From positions 62,001 through 126,000 of the forward strand of contig JAEZKA010000010.1 in the NCBI GenBank assembly GCA_023436225.1: a stretch of DNA of 64,000 nt. Direction: 5' to 3'. Of this stretch, positions 48,868-56,550 are shown piece after piece; the stretch's first letter is position 1; every line of letters begins with the position of its first letter. Under the pieces are notes generated by a model. It saw nothing but the letters and a program-made list of their open reading frames with translations. It was not told the origin of the DNA and searched no databases. A program made the position numbers and the translations under genes. The stretch comes from Bacillota bacterium (GTDB lineage Bacteria; Bacillota; Clostridia; Lachnospirales; Lachnospiraceae).

Positions 48868-49713
48868 TTATATCTTAGTGACATAGGTTATAACACAGGC
48901 ACCGGGACCCGCATGTGTTCCTACAACACAACCAACCGGATGAATGGATCCATTAGCAATACCAAACTGTTCCTTCACGCTCTCCATCAGCTGCTTTGTC
49001 TTACTGTCCTCCGCAGTATATCCGAAGTATAACGGATAATTAGTGTCAATATGCCCTCTCTCCTCAATAAGCTCTAGCATTTTTGCAATTCCTTTATTGG
49101 TACCTCGCTCCTTACCGACAACAGCTAAGACACCGTCCTTTACCGTGATGATCGGCTTGAACCTTAGTAGTGAGCCTAGGATTGCTGAGGACTTGGATAA
49201 GCGGCCTCCTTTGTGGAGGTACTCCAAGGTATCCACCATGGCAAAGAGAACAATGCGCTCCTTAAGTTCTTCCAGTATGGGAGCAATATCTTTGGCACTC
49301 TTCCCCTCATCTCTAAGCTTTACTGCATGCTCTACAAGAAAACGCAGACCTGTAACGGAAATATAGCTGTCAACGATATGTATATCTTCATATTCCGCTA
49401 ATTCCTTGGCTATTGTAGCACTTTGAACAGTACCGCTCAATTTTCCTGATATCAGAATTACAACTACACTGTCCTTTGCTTCCTTAGCCTCAAGAAAACT
49501 AGTCAAAAAATCATCCGGAGAGGGCTGCGAGGTGGTTGGTAGCTTCTCCGCTTTCACCAGCTTATCATAAAATCCCTCAATCGATATCTCCAAACCTTCT
49601 CTGTATTCCTTATCTCCAAAAATTACTTTCAAAGGTATAATGGTTACCCCAAGCTTTAACGCTTGTGCTGTGCTGATATCTGAGGTTGAGTCCGTAATTA
49701 TTCTTACTCCCAT
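48868..49713 (-). CDS. DegV family fatty-acid-binding protein
   Basis: A 281-residue two-domain DegV protein. N-terminal ITDSTSDI and TTSQPSPDDF are the lipid headgroup loops; C-terminal LEYLHKGGRLSKSSAILGS is the family hallmark. Such proteins bind a fatty acid and deliver it to fatty acid kinase FakA (as FakB). No FakA is present nearby. GGAAAGGA precedes the start. It follows the MarR gene by 16 bp, so the regulator probably controls it. Confidence 0.92.
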   Translation of the reverse strand: MGVRIITDSTSDISTAQALKLGVTIIPLKVIFGDKEYREGLEISIEGFYDKLVKAEKLPTTSQPSPDDFLTSFLEAKEAKDSVVVILISGKLSGTVQSATIAKELAEYEDIHIVDSYISVTGLRFLVEHAVKLRDEGKSAKDIAPILEELKERIVLFAMVDTLEYLHKGGRLSKSSAILGSLLRFKPIITVKDGVLAVVGKERGTNKGIAKMLELIEERGHIDTNYPLYFGYTAEDSKTKQLMESVKEQFGIANGSIHPVGCVVGTHAGPGACVITYVTKI

Positions 49714-49729
49714 ACAAATCCTTTCCGAA

Positions 49730-50152
49730 TTAAGGCATGATCGAATTCAGTTTTTTTATAAACTTCTCTAACTGTACAATCTCTTCCTGCGAGAATTTCT
49801 CACGTATGTTATCCATTAACTGTGCATTAAAGGAAGAATTCATGCCATAATTCTTAGAAAACTTATCTGTAACCTCGAGGAAATATTCTCTTCTATCATC
49901 CTCTGATAAAACCTTCCGTACATAACCCTTACTGATCAAGTTACTGATACGGTAGGTCGCATTGGGTTGAGAAATATTAACATAGTTTGCAAATTGATGA
50001 ACAGTAGGACGGTTCATCAGAAATATTGCTTCAACACAATAGGATTCTGTCGGACTTAAGCTGTCTTTATCTTCACTTACTCCGGAAAACAAATTCTTGC
50101 AGTAATTATTTCTAAACTTAAAGTATAATTTTTCGAATTCTTTTTCTAACAT
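49730..50152 (-). CDS. MarR family transcriptional regulator
   Basis: A 140-residue MarR protein with a winged helix (VHQFANYVNISQPNATYRIS, GYVRKVLSEDDRREYFLEVT). It is the first gene of a two-gene unit with degV. By analogy with FabT it might sense acyl-ACP or fatty acids, which is an inference. AGGAG lies about 7 nt upstream. Its upstream region is AT-rich and no clear operator was fixed. Confidence 0.9.
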   Translation of the reverse strand: MLEKEFEKLYFKFRNNYCKNLFSGVSEDKDSLSPTESYCVEAIFLMNRPTVHQFANYVNISQPNATYRISNLISKGYVRKVLSEDDRREYFLEVTDKFSKNYGMNSSFNAQLMDNIREKFSQEEIVQLEKFIKKLNSIMP

Positions 50153-50779
50153 TGTACGTCTCCTATATATAAAATATATTTCAATTTTTTTAACTAATAT
50201 AACTCATATTATCATTAACTTATTCGTTTGTCAAATACATCATCTTCTCTATCTACCATCCTTAGCCTGACGCTCCTCTCCCTCAGGTATCACGACCACT
50301 TACAATTCTCCTCCCTTCCATAGTTCTTAGTCCGTACCTTTCAACGTTCCTTCCCTTCTAAATTGATCAGTAATAAAAGGACCTCTCCCTTTCATTTACT
50401 CCTGTTTTCGTATTGTTTTGTTGATAAATAGTACCATTTCCTTTGTACTCATAATATCATATTATTTTTATAGGAATAATTCAATAATCTTTTTACTTTA
50501 TCAATTTTAATAAAATGTATCACCACAATATGTACTTTCTTATATTTCATTGATTACTTTATATATTAAAATGCATTGAATACTTTTAAATTGTAAACTC
50601 CTTATGAATGATTAAATAGCGAAAACTTTAGTAAATACTCCTAAATATATATAGTGGGTTGTTTTTTTTTAGTAACTATACTATAATATTTCTATTATAA
50701 TTTTAGTATCAAATGTAACTATATGTTTCTTTCCCATTATTAGGAATATATTATAACAAGCTTTTATAAAGGAGAAATT
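50153..50779. other. Divergent promoter region of marR and the CcdA-thioredoxin gene
   Basis: About 630 bp, AT-rich. No gene is supported. Short dyads (TATAATA/TATTATA near 50689-50706) occur close to the CcdA start. AAAGGAGAAATT precedes that gene. Confidence 0.4.
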
Positions 50780-52156
50780 ATGGCGATTGATTTTTTAACC
50801 GGTAATGTCAGTTTTATTCTTGTATTTTTGGAGGGTATTCTTTCCTTTTTCTCTCCCTGCGTAATACCTTTAATACCCATCTATATGAGCTATCTCGCTG
50901 GTAATGCAAAGCGAACCGCGGAAGATGGAAGTATCATTTACGATCGTAAAAAAGTGTTTTTACAGACTGTATTTTTTGTTCTTGGAATATCCTCTGCCTT
51001 TTTTATCCTGGGCATGTCCTTTACTGCTCTCGGAACCTTTTTCAAGACAAATCAACTGCTCTTTACCCGTATCGGTGGTATCCTGATCATATTACTTGGT
51101 CTGGTACAGGTAGGATTTCTGGAATTGAAATTTCTACAAAAGGAACGTAAATTTCATCTTAATATCGGCGAACGCAGGATAAACCCCCTAGTAGCCTTTC
51201 TTATGGGCTTCACCTTCAGCTTCGCCTGGACACCCTGTGTCGGTCCGGCATTATCATCGGTGTTGATTATGGCCTCCTCCAGTGCTGATTCACTTAAGGG
51301 CAACCTTCTCGTATTGATTTATGCTGTTGGTTTTGTTCTTCCCTTCCTGGCTCTAGGGTTATTCACGACGCAGGCTTTAAACTTCTTAAAGAAGCATCAT
51401 AAGCTATTAAAATATACTGTAAAAGCCGGCGGTATCCTTTTAATCCTGATCGGTATCATGACCTTTACCGGATGGATGAACGGAATCTCAGCTTATGTTA
51501 ACCGCTTTGTTCCACAGCCCTCACAAAGCAGCTCGAGTGAGGAGGATAAGCTCTCCACTGACAGTAGTCAAAGTCCTTCCGTAGAAGAAGCTACCGAGCC
51601 AACAACGGATAGTGCGGATGACTCTGAAGGTGATGATCCGTCGGGCTCTGAGAATTCTTCTTCCGTTAATCCTTCTCCCAAGGCCAGTCAGGAGAAAGAG
51701 ATATTTCCTGCCTATGATTTTACTCTCTTAGATCAGTATGGTAACAAACACACTCTTTCTAGTTACAAGGGTAAGGTGGTTTTCCTTAACTTTTGGGCTA
51801 CCTGGTGCCCTCCATGCAAAAAGGAAATGCCGGATATCGAAGCCCTCTATAAGGAAACCGGTAAAAATCAGGAGGACATCATCGTGCTTGGCGTTGCCAA
51901 TCCAGCAAGTACGAAGTATCCAAATAATAGTGACGTATCAAAGGAAGAGGTCATCTCCTTCCTTAATGAAAACGACTATACCTTCCCTGTACTCTTTGAT
52001 GAAACTGGTGAGGTATTGGCTAACTACTATATTTCCGCTTTTCCCACCACCTTCTTTGTTGATATGGATGGAAATATCTATGGCTATGCACCTGCAATGA
52101 TGACACGGGAAATGATGGACAATGCTATACAGCAGACCATCGACGCTACAAAATAA
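50780..52156 (+). CDS. CcdA-type membrane protein fused to a thioredoxin/TlpA domain
   Basis: A 458-residue fusion. Residues 1-240 are a six-helix CcdA/DsbD-beta domain with paired cysteines Cys27 (SFFSPCVIPL) and Cys153 (AWTPCVGPAL). A Ser/Asp/Glu-rich linker (about 250-305) leads to an extracytoplasmic thioredoxin-like domain with Cys343-x-x-Cys346 (WATWCPPC) and YISAFPTTFFVD. It should carry reducing equivalents from cytosolic thioredoxin across the membrane to an exported protein or peptide. It is monocistronic. Confidence 0.93.
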   Translation: MAIDFLTGNVSFILVFLEGILSFFSPCVIPLIPIYMSYLAGNAKRTAEDGSIIYDRKKVFLQTVFFVLGISSAFFILGMSFTALGTFFKTNQLLFTRIGGILIILLGLVQVGFLELKFLQKERKFHLNIGERRINPLVAFLMGFTFSFAWTPCVGPALSSVLIMASSSADSLKGNLLVLIYAVGFVLPFLALGLFTTQALNFLKKHHKLLKYTVKAGGILLILIGIMTFTGWMNGISAYVNRFVPQPSQSSSSEEDKLSTDSSQSPSVEEATEPTTDSADDSEGDDPSGSENSSSVNPSPKASQEKEIFPAYDFTLLDQYGNKHTLSSYKGKVVFLNFWATWCPPCKKEMPDIEALYKETGKNQEDIIVLGVANPASTKYPNNSDVSKEEVISFLNENDYTFPVLFDETGEVLANYYISAFPTTFFVDMDGNIYGYAPAMMTREMMDNAIQQTIDATK

Positions 52157-52217
52157 GCTGTCCTCAATGAAGAGCTTCCTGTGGTATATAAATGATAAAA
52201 GAATTTGATATTACCCC

Positions 52218-52246
52218 TTTACAACTGAAATAACATTTGTTACAAT
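52218..52246 (+). promoter_or_regulatory. Promoter of the mutS2 leader
   Basis: TTTACA (52218-52223), a 17-nt spacer and TACAAT (52241-52246) precede a leader of about 440 nt. The predicted start is near 52253. It lies 60 nt after the upstream stop. Confidence 0.55.
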
Positions 52247-52287
52247 GCATTTGTAAAATCTAAACATTATTTGAAAGGACGGTTTTG

Positions 52288-52326
52288 ATGTCGGTATTAT
52301 CTGTAAAAGAGGTTTGTGCTAATTAG
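52288..52326 (+). CDS. Possible 12-residue leader peptide
   Basis: ATG at 52288 preceded by GAAAGGACGG opens a 12-codon frame (MSVLSVKEVCAN) ending in TAG inside the palindrome GTGCTAATTAGCAC (52317-52330). It is followed by a hairpin (52346-52381) and by an intrinsic terminator well upstream of the next gene. This is the layout of translation-dependent attenuators. The peptide also resembles the N-terminus of an ABC ATPase, so it could be a relic. Confidence 0.4.
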   Translation: MSVLSVKEVCAN

Positions 52327-52345
52327 CACCTAATTGAATTAGTTC

Positions 52346-52381
52346 GGGTACACCTGTTGTATACCTTTTATTGTTGTACCC
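52346..52381 (+). other. Leader hairpin upstream of mutS2
   Basis: GGGTACA pairs with TGTACCC around a 22-nt loop. It may be a first-stage or anti-terminator stem in the leader. Confidence 0.45.
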
Positions 52382-52475
52382 AACTTTCTACCTTTACAGT
52401 AATACTCATAGCTGTCTTGTAATAGAGGATCGGTAGGGCTCATTCTTACTTTTTCCGTGTACACTTACGTAAATC

Positions 52476-52514
52476 AAGGCATAATAGGGTTATCCTGTTA
52501 TGCCTTTTTGTTTA
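52476..52514 (+). terminator. Intrinsic terminator inside the mutS2 leader
   Basis: AAGGCATAATAGG pairs with CCTGTTATGCCTT (one wobble) around a 5-nt loop, followed by TTTTGTTT. It stands about 180 nt upstream of the mutS2-like gene on the same strand, so it either ends the leader transcript or acts as an attenuator. Confidence 0.8.
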
Positions 52515-52608
52515 TGACAAGAGAAGTTCATAAAGCGTGCTTTCTATTGTTTATACATTTTGATCGTAATGTACTCAAGGCTTTATCCTGCCATATAAGA
52601 CAACATTA

Positions 52609-52656
52609 CCCACAGGGAGTATGCTACCCGGCTGTAACGGTAGGCATCACTGTGGG
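52609..52656 (+). other. Second leader hairpin close to the mutS2 start
   Basis: CCCACAG (52609-52615) pairs with CTGTGGG (52650-52656), with an inner TATGCTACC/GGTAGGCAT stem carrying one bulge. There is no T-run, so it is not a terminator; it may affect mRNA stability or translation. Confidence 0.55.
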
Positions 52657-52692
52657 ATTATTTATGTTATCCAGAAAGGAAAGGTTATTTAA

Positions 52693-54648
52693 ATGACAGA
52701 GAAATCAATGAAAGCATTGGAATTTAATAAAATTCTACTAAAACTAAGTGATTACGCAGTATCAGAGCGAGCAAAGCAAAAACTCCTGGAGCTTGTACCC
52801 TATCTTAGTGAACGTGACGTGAAGGCAAAAATAAAGGATACAACGGAGGGAAGAAAGATATTGGATCATATCGGTACACCACCCCTCGCAGTTATGAAGG
52901 ATATTGAAATGTTATTAGATCTGGCAGAAAAGGGAGCAATGCTGATCCCCGAGCAGCTGACACAAATCGGTTTGTTCATCAACGCCTGCAAGCGCATGAA
53001 GGGCTTTCTAAAACGTGCGGAATCCTTAGGTGTCGATATTGCAGGCTATGGGGGGTCCATTAATGAGCTTTCTACTCTCTCAGCAGAGATCGATCAAACG
53101 ATTAGAAATAATATAATCGATGATAATGCCTCGAGGGATTTAAAGGATATCCGCCGAAGAATGGAACAGCTACGCGCAGAAATGAAGTCTAAGCTGGAGA
53201 ATCAGCTCCGTAGTAAAAAGGAATGGTTTACCGATGGGTTTGTAGCTACCAGAAACGGTCATTTTGTACTCCCGGTGAAGAAGGAATATAAGAGCATGGT
53301 CAGTGGCTCGGTGCTTGACATATCCTCCAGTGGTGCTACCTACTTCATTGAGCCAACGATTGTTGCCAAGCTGAAGGAGGAGCTATCCATACAGGAAATT
53401 GCCGAAAGCAACGAAGAACGTCGAATTCTTTATGTACTTTCCTCACTGGTCAGTGAGTATGCTTTCCAGATCAAGCTGAATATGGAGGCAATGGAGACTC
53501 TTGATTTCATCTTTGCAAAAGCAAAGCTCAGTGTTGATATGAAGGCAATTCCAGCCACAATAAATACGGACCGCTATATCTATATCGATAATGGGCGTCA
53601 CCCTCTGATTAATCCAGCAGAATGCGTCCCCTTGAACTTTGAAATAGGAATAAGCACTCTAGGAATCGTAATCACCGGTCCTAACACCGGAGGTAAAACC
53701 GTAGCATTAAAAACAGTCGGCCTGCTACAGCTTATGGCTCAGAGCGGACTTCATGTACCTTGTGAGGATGCCAACTTGTGCATGAATAACCTGGTTCTAT
53801 GCGATATCGGCGACGGTCAGAGTATTACTGAGAACTTATCCACCTTCTCCTCCCACATCACGAATATTATCAACATCTTGAACTATGCAGACAAGGAAAG
53901 TCTGATATTACTTGATGAGCTTGGTTCCGGAACAGATCCGGCGGAAGGAATGGGTATCGCCATCGCTATATTAGAGGAGCTTAGGCACAAGGGCTGTTTA
54001 TTTGTCGCTACCACCCATTATCCTGAGGTTAAGGAGTATGCTAATAAAACAGAAGGCTTGGTCAATGCCAAGATGGCCTTTGACCGCGAGAGTCTAAAGC
54101 CCTTATACCGCCTGGAGATCGGTGAAGCCGGAGAAAGCTGCGCACTTTACATCGCGAAAAGGCTGGGGCTTCCGAAGCACATGCTGGACATTGCTTATCA
54201 GGAAGCTTATTGCAGAGAGGATAAGAAGGTACATCTAAGCATAGACCGGGATTTTCTGGAGGGTGCTACAGAAGCAACGGGTGAGAAGATAAATCCTCCG
54301 GTGATCGTCACCCATATTGAGAAGCAGAAGGAGACCAAACCGGCTAATATCAGAAGTCAACGCTTTAATATAGGAGATAGTGTTGTAGTGTATCCTCAGA
54401 AGAAGATTGGGATTGTATTTCGAAAGGCCGATGAGAAAGGCGAGGTCGGTGTACAGATTCAGAAAAAGAAGGAATTTATCAGTCATAAGCGGCTCCAGCT
54501 AAAGGCCCCCGCATCTGAATTATACCCGGAGGATTATGATTTTTCTATCATTTTTGACAGTGTAGCTAACCGTAAGGCAAGACATAAGATGGAGAAAGGT
54601 TATCATCCGGAACTTGAGATTGTATATGAGAAAGAGCAAATCAAGTAA
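52693..54648 (+). CDS. MutS2-like ATPase lacking the Smr domain
   Basis: A 651-residue MutS family protein with MutS2-type core and clamp domains, coiled coil (about 145-185), Walker A GPNTGGKTVALKT near residue 334 and Walker B LILLDELGSGTDPAEG near residue 413. After the ATPase a KOW-like segment (FNIGDSVVVYPQKKIGIVF) follows, and the protein ends with a short charged tail. Bacterial MutS2 is about 780 residues with a C-terminal Smr nuclease, which is absent here with no sign of truncation. MutS2 proteins act in recombination control and on collided ribosomes. A terminator follows. Confidence 0.88.
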   Translation: MTEKSMKALEFNKILLKLSDYAVSERAKQKLLELVPYLSERDVKAKIKDTTEGRKILDHIGTPPLAVMKDIEMLLDLAEKGAMLIPEQLTQIGLFINACKRMKGFLKRAESLGVDIAGYGGSINELSTLSAEIDQTIRNNIIDDNASRDLKDIRRRMEQLRAEMKSKLENQLRSKKEWFTDGFVATRNGHFVLPVKKEYKSMVSGSVLDISSSGATYFIEPTIVAKLKEELSIQEIAESNEERRILYVLSSLVSEYAFQIKLNMEAMETLDFIFAKAKLSVDMKAIPATINTDRYIYIDNGRHPLINPAECVPLNFEIGISTLGIVITGPNTGGKTVALKTVGLLQLMAQSGLHVPCEDANLCMNNLVLCDIGDGQSITENLSTFSSHITNIINILNYADKESLILLDELGSGTDPAEGMGIAIAILEELRHKGCLFVATTHYPEVKEYANKTEGLVNAKMAFDRESLKPLYRLEIGEAGESCALYIAKRLGLPKHMLDIAYQEAYCREDKKVHLSIDRDFLEGATEATGEKINPPVIVTHIEKQKETKPANIRSQRFNIGDSVVVYPQKKIGIVFRKADEKGEVGVQIQKKKEFISHKRLQLKAPASELYPEDYDFSIIFDSVANRKARHKMEKGYHPELEIVYEKEQIK

Positions 54649-54675
54649 TACTCTTACTACTAGTACCTATTCCCA

Positions 54676-54707
54676 TGATAAGGGGCTGTTTACACAGCCC
54701 CTTATCA
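54676..54707 (+). terminator. Terminator of the mutS2-like gene
   Basis: Perfect 14-bp arms (TGATAAGGGGCTGT) with a 4-nt loop, 28 nt after the stop. No long T-run; it may also serve the convergent GGDEF gene. Confidence 0.8.
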
Positions 54708-54766
54708 TATCCTCCAAAGAGTAGTTATTTCTTATAAGACATATTAAAGTAAATCCAATTTTAAAA

Positions 54767-55657
54767 TTATGACTCCACACGATTTCTGCCATTTCGCTTG
54801 GCTTCATATAGTTTCTTATCTACTTCCTCGATCAATTCGTTTATAGAGGATCCCAGCTTTGGTGTAATAGAAGTAACACCGAGGCTTACGGTTATATAAA
54901 ACTTCAGCTCGTCGTATTCGATCGGAGTAATTTCTACCTTGCTTCGGATATTCTCCGCCAGTTCCCTGGCAAAGTTCAAAGGCGCACCCGGCAAATAGAT
55001 TAAAAATTCCTCACCACCATATCTGGCTACCCAGTCATTTTCTCTCTTAAGACTTCGTTGGAGCAGGGCTGCAAGGCTTTTTATAGTGTAATCGCCTATC
55101 AAATGTCCATAATTGTCATTCACATTCTTAAAGAAATCAATGTCAACCATGATGAGTGAGATGCAATAATCAGATAAATTTGCATTAATTAAATCCAGAG
55201 CAAGCTTCTCATTTATATATCTGCGATTATAGATTCCTGTTAAAGAATCTCTGATTGCTCTATTATTAAGGCTGTCTAGTAATATATTGAAATCACTGCT
55301 TGCCGTCTCTCCGTTCATATTAACACTTATGTTATTGGTGGCATTTTTCATAAGCTCCAGGACTACTGTCCGATCAGAAAGCTCAATTGGTATCGCTGTG
55401 ACCAGATAGATTTTATGGTCAGATTGTTCCAGCTTTATGAACATATCCTTCTCACGAAAAGCCCTCATTGAAATACAGCATTCGCAGAGTTCACCCTTTT
55501 TCCAGAAATCAAAACAATGCTCCGGTGAGCTTACGTCAAGGTTGTCACGATGATTGATGACTTTCTTTCCAACCGGATCCACAATCCGTACCTTGTCATA
55601 AGCACTTTCGAATATATTAAGTTTTTGTATAAGCTCATCAATTTCTCTTTCGTACAT
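54767..55657 (-). CDS. GGDEF-domain diguanylate cyclase
   Basis: A 296-residue soluble protein. The N-terminal domain (about 15-110) resembles a PAS fold and contains the cysteine cluster CFDFWKKGELCECC. The C-terminal GGDEF domain has GGEEF at 214-218 and an I-site RxxD (Arg205-Asp208) five residues before it, so it should make c-di-GMP under product inhibition. The cysteines could bind a metal or sense redox. GAAAGGA precedes the ATG. It may oppose the HD-GYP protein at 31424. Confidence 0.92.
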   Translation of the reverse strand: MYEREIDELIQKLNIFESAYDKVRIVDPVGKKVINHRDNLDVSSPEHCFDFWKKGELCECCISMRAFREKDMFIKLEQSDHKIYLVTAIPIELSDRTVVLELMKNATNNISVNMNGETASSDFNILLDSLNNRAIRDSLTGIYNRRYINEKLALDLINANLSDYCISLIMVDIDFFKNVNDNYGHLIGDYTIKSLAALLQRSLKRENDWVARYGGEEFLIYLPGAPLNFARELAENIRSKVEITPIEYDELKFYITVSLGVTSITPKLGSSINELIEEVDKKLYEAKRNGRNRVES

Positions 55658-55726
55658 AATATTCCATCCTTTCTGAGACAGAAAATAGGATTAATATATT
55701 GCCTTTAATATTAGCAGATAAATGAG

Positions 55727-55762
55727 ATTACGTCAAAAATATTTTACATTTTCTGACGTAAT
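55727..55762. promoter_or_regulatory. Inverted repeat upstream of the GGDEF gene
   Basis: ATTACGTCA and TGACGTAAT form a perfect 9-bp dyad with an 18-nt AT spacer, 70-105 bp upstream of the GGDEF start. It is a candidate operator or part of the divergent promoter to the CotF-like gene. Confidence 0.5.
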
Positions 55763-55887
55763 ATTCTTTTTTCTTCTTTTTATTTAATGGCAAGGCTTCC
55801 CAATCATTTAAAAGAAAGAGATGAACTTATCATCTACAGGGATATTATTTGGTTTTATGAAAATAATAACTGTGGAGGTGTTTAATC

Positions 55888-56385
55888 ATGATAACGAATA
55901 TTCAATTGACTACAAAAGAAAGATACTTATTAGAGGATTCCAGAACCCATGAAGAAGAATGTATTTTAAAGTACAATAACTATGCTAATCTTGCGAATGA
56001 TTCCGAATTAAAGGCTATTTTTCGCAGCAACGGCCAAAAGGAGCAGGAGCATCTTCAGACTATCAATCAACTACTAAGCGGCAAGGTTCCTCCCATGGGA
56101 CAAAGCAGCAGCCAGGGCGGCTCCAGTCAATCCGTAGCCTCTCAACAATCTACCGTTGATGCAAAAAGCACGTCAAATTGCGGCTTCAATGCATCTGATA
56201 AGGATCTTTGCATTGATTTGCTGATGACTGAGAAATATGTCTCCGGAGCTTATAACACGGCTATCTTTGAGTTTAAGGATGCTTCAGTCAGGGATGTATT
56301 GAACCATATCCAAACGGAAGAACAAAAGCACGGTGAGGCAATCTTTGCATACATGCAAAGTAAAGGTATGTATAAGACAAGCTAA
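55888..56385 (+). CDS. CotF-like spore coat protein
   Basis: A 165-residue protein with two ferritin-like helical halves separated by a Ser/Gln/Gly-rich linker (about 68-95). LTTKERYLLEDSRTHEEECI and CIDLLMTEKYVSGAYNTAIFEF match the CotF family. It supports a spore-forming host. GGAGGTG lies 8 nt upstream of the ATG. A long GC-rich hairpin follows. Confidence 0.85.
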   Translation: MITNIQLTTKERYLLEDSRTHEEECILKYNNYANLANDSELKAIFRSNGQKEQEHLQTINQLLSGKVPPMGQSSSQGGSSQSVASQQSTVDAKSTSNCGFNASDKDLCIDLLMTEKYVSGAYNTAIFEFKDASVRDVLNHIQTEEQKHGEAIFAYMQSKGMYKTS

Positions 56386-56423
56386 TATACACAAGTGCTC
56401 AACCTTAAAGTCTCCAGAACAAG

Positions 56424-56441
56424 GTGTCAGCATGCTGACAC
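56424..56441. other. Perfect 18-bp palindrome after the CotF-like gene
   Basis: GTGTCAGCATGCTGACAC is fully self-complementary. It lies between convergent genes, 38 nt after the CotF-like stop, and just precedes a GC-rich hairpin. Confidence 0.7.
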
Positions 56442-56455
56442 TTTCACTCCCAAGC

Positions 56456-56531
56456 GGGTATGCCAACGATCCGCTCTCCGTCTTGCGGTTATATTTCCGC
56501 GAAACAGGGCGGCCGATCCGTCGGCATACCC
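56456..56531. terminator. GC-rich long hairpin between cotF-like and ilvD-like genes
   Basis: GGGTATGCC (56456-56464) pairs with GGCATACCC (56523-56531), and pairing continues into GATC with one or two mismatches. Inner GCGG/CCGC elements form a second stem. GC content is much higher than in neighbouring intergenic DNA. AATTTTT follows on the plus strand. It may be a terminator or a structured RNA element. Confidence 0.6.
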
Positions 56532-56550
56532 CTTGGAATTTTTCTATCCT

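Noticed and set aside
52457..52696. 79-codon open frame upstream of mutS2-like gene
   Set aside because: Runs across the intrinsic terminator and the second leader hairpin; no ribosome site.
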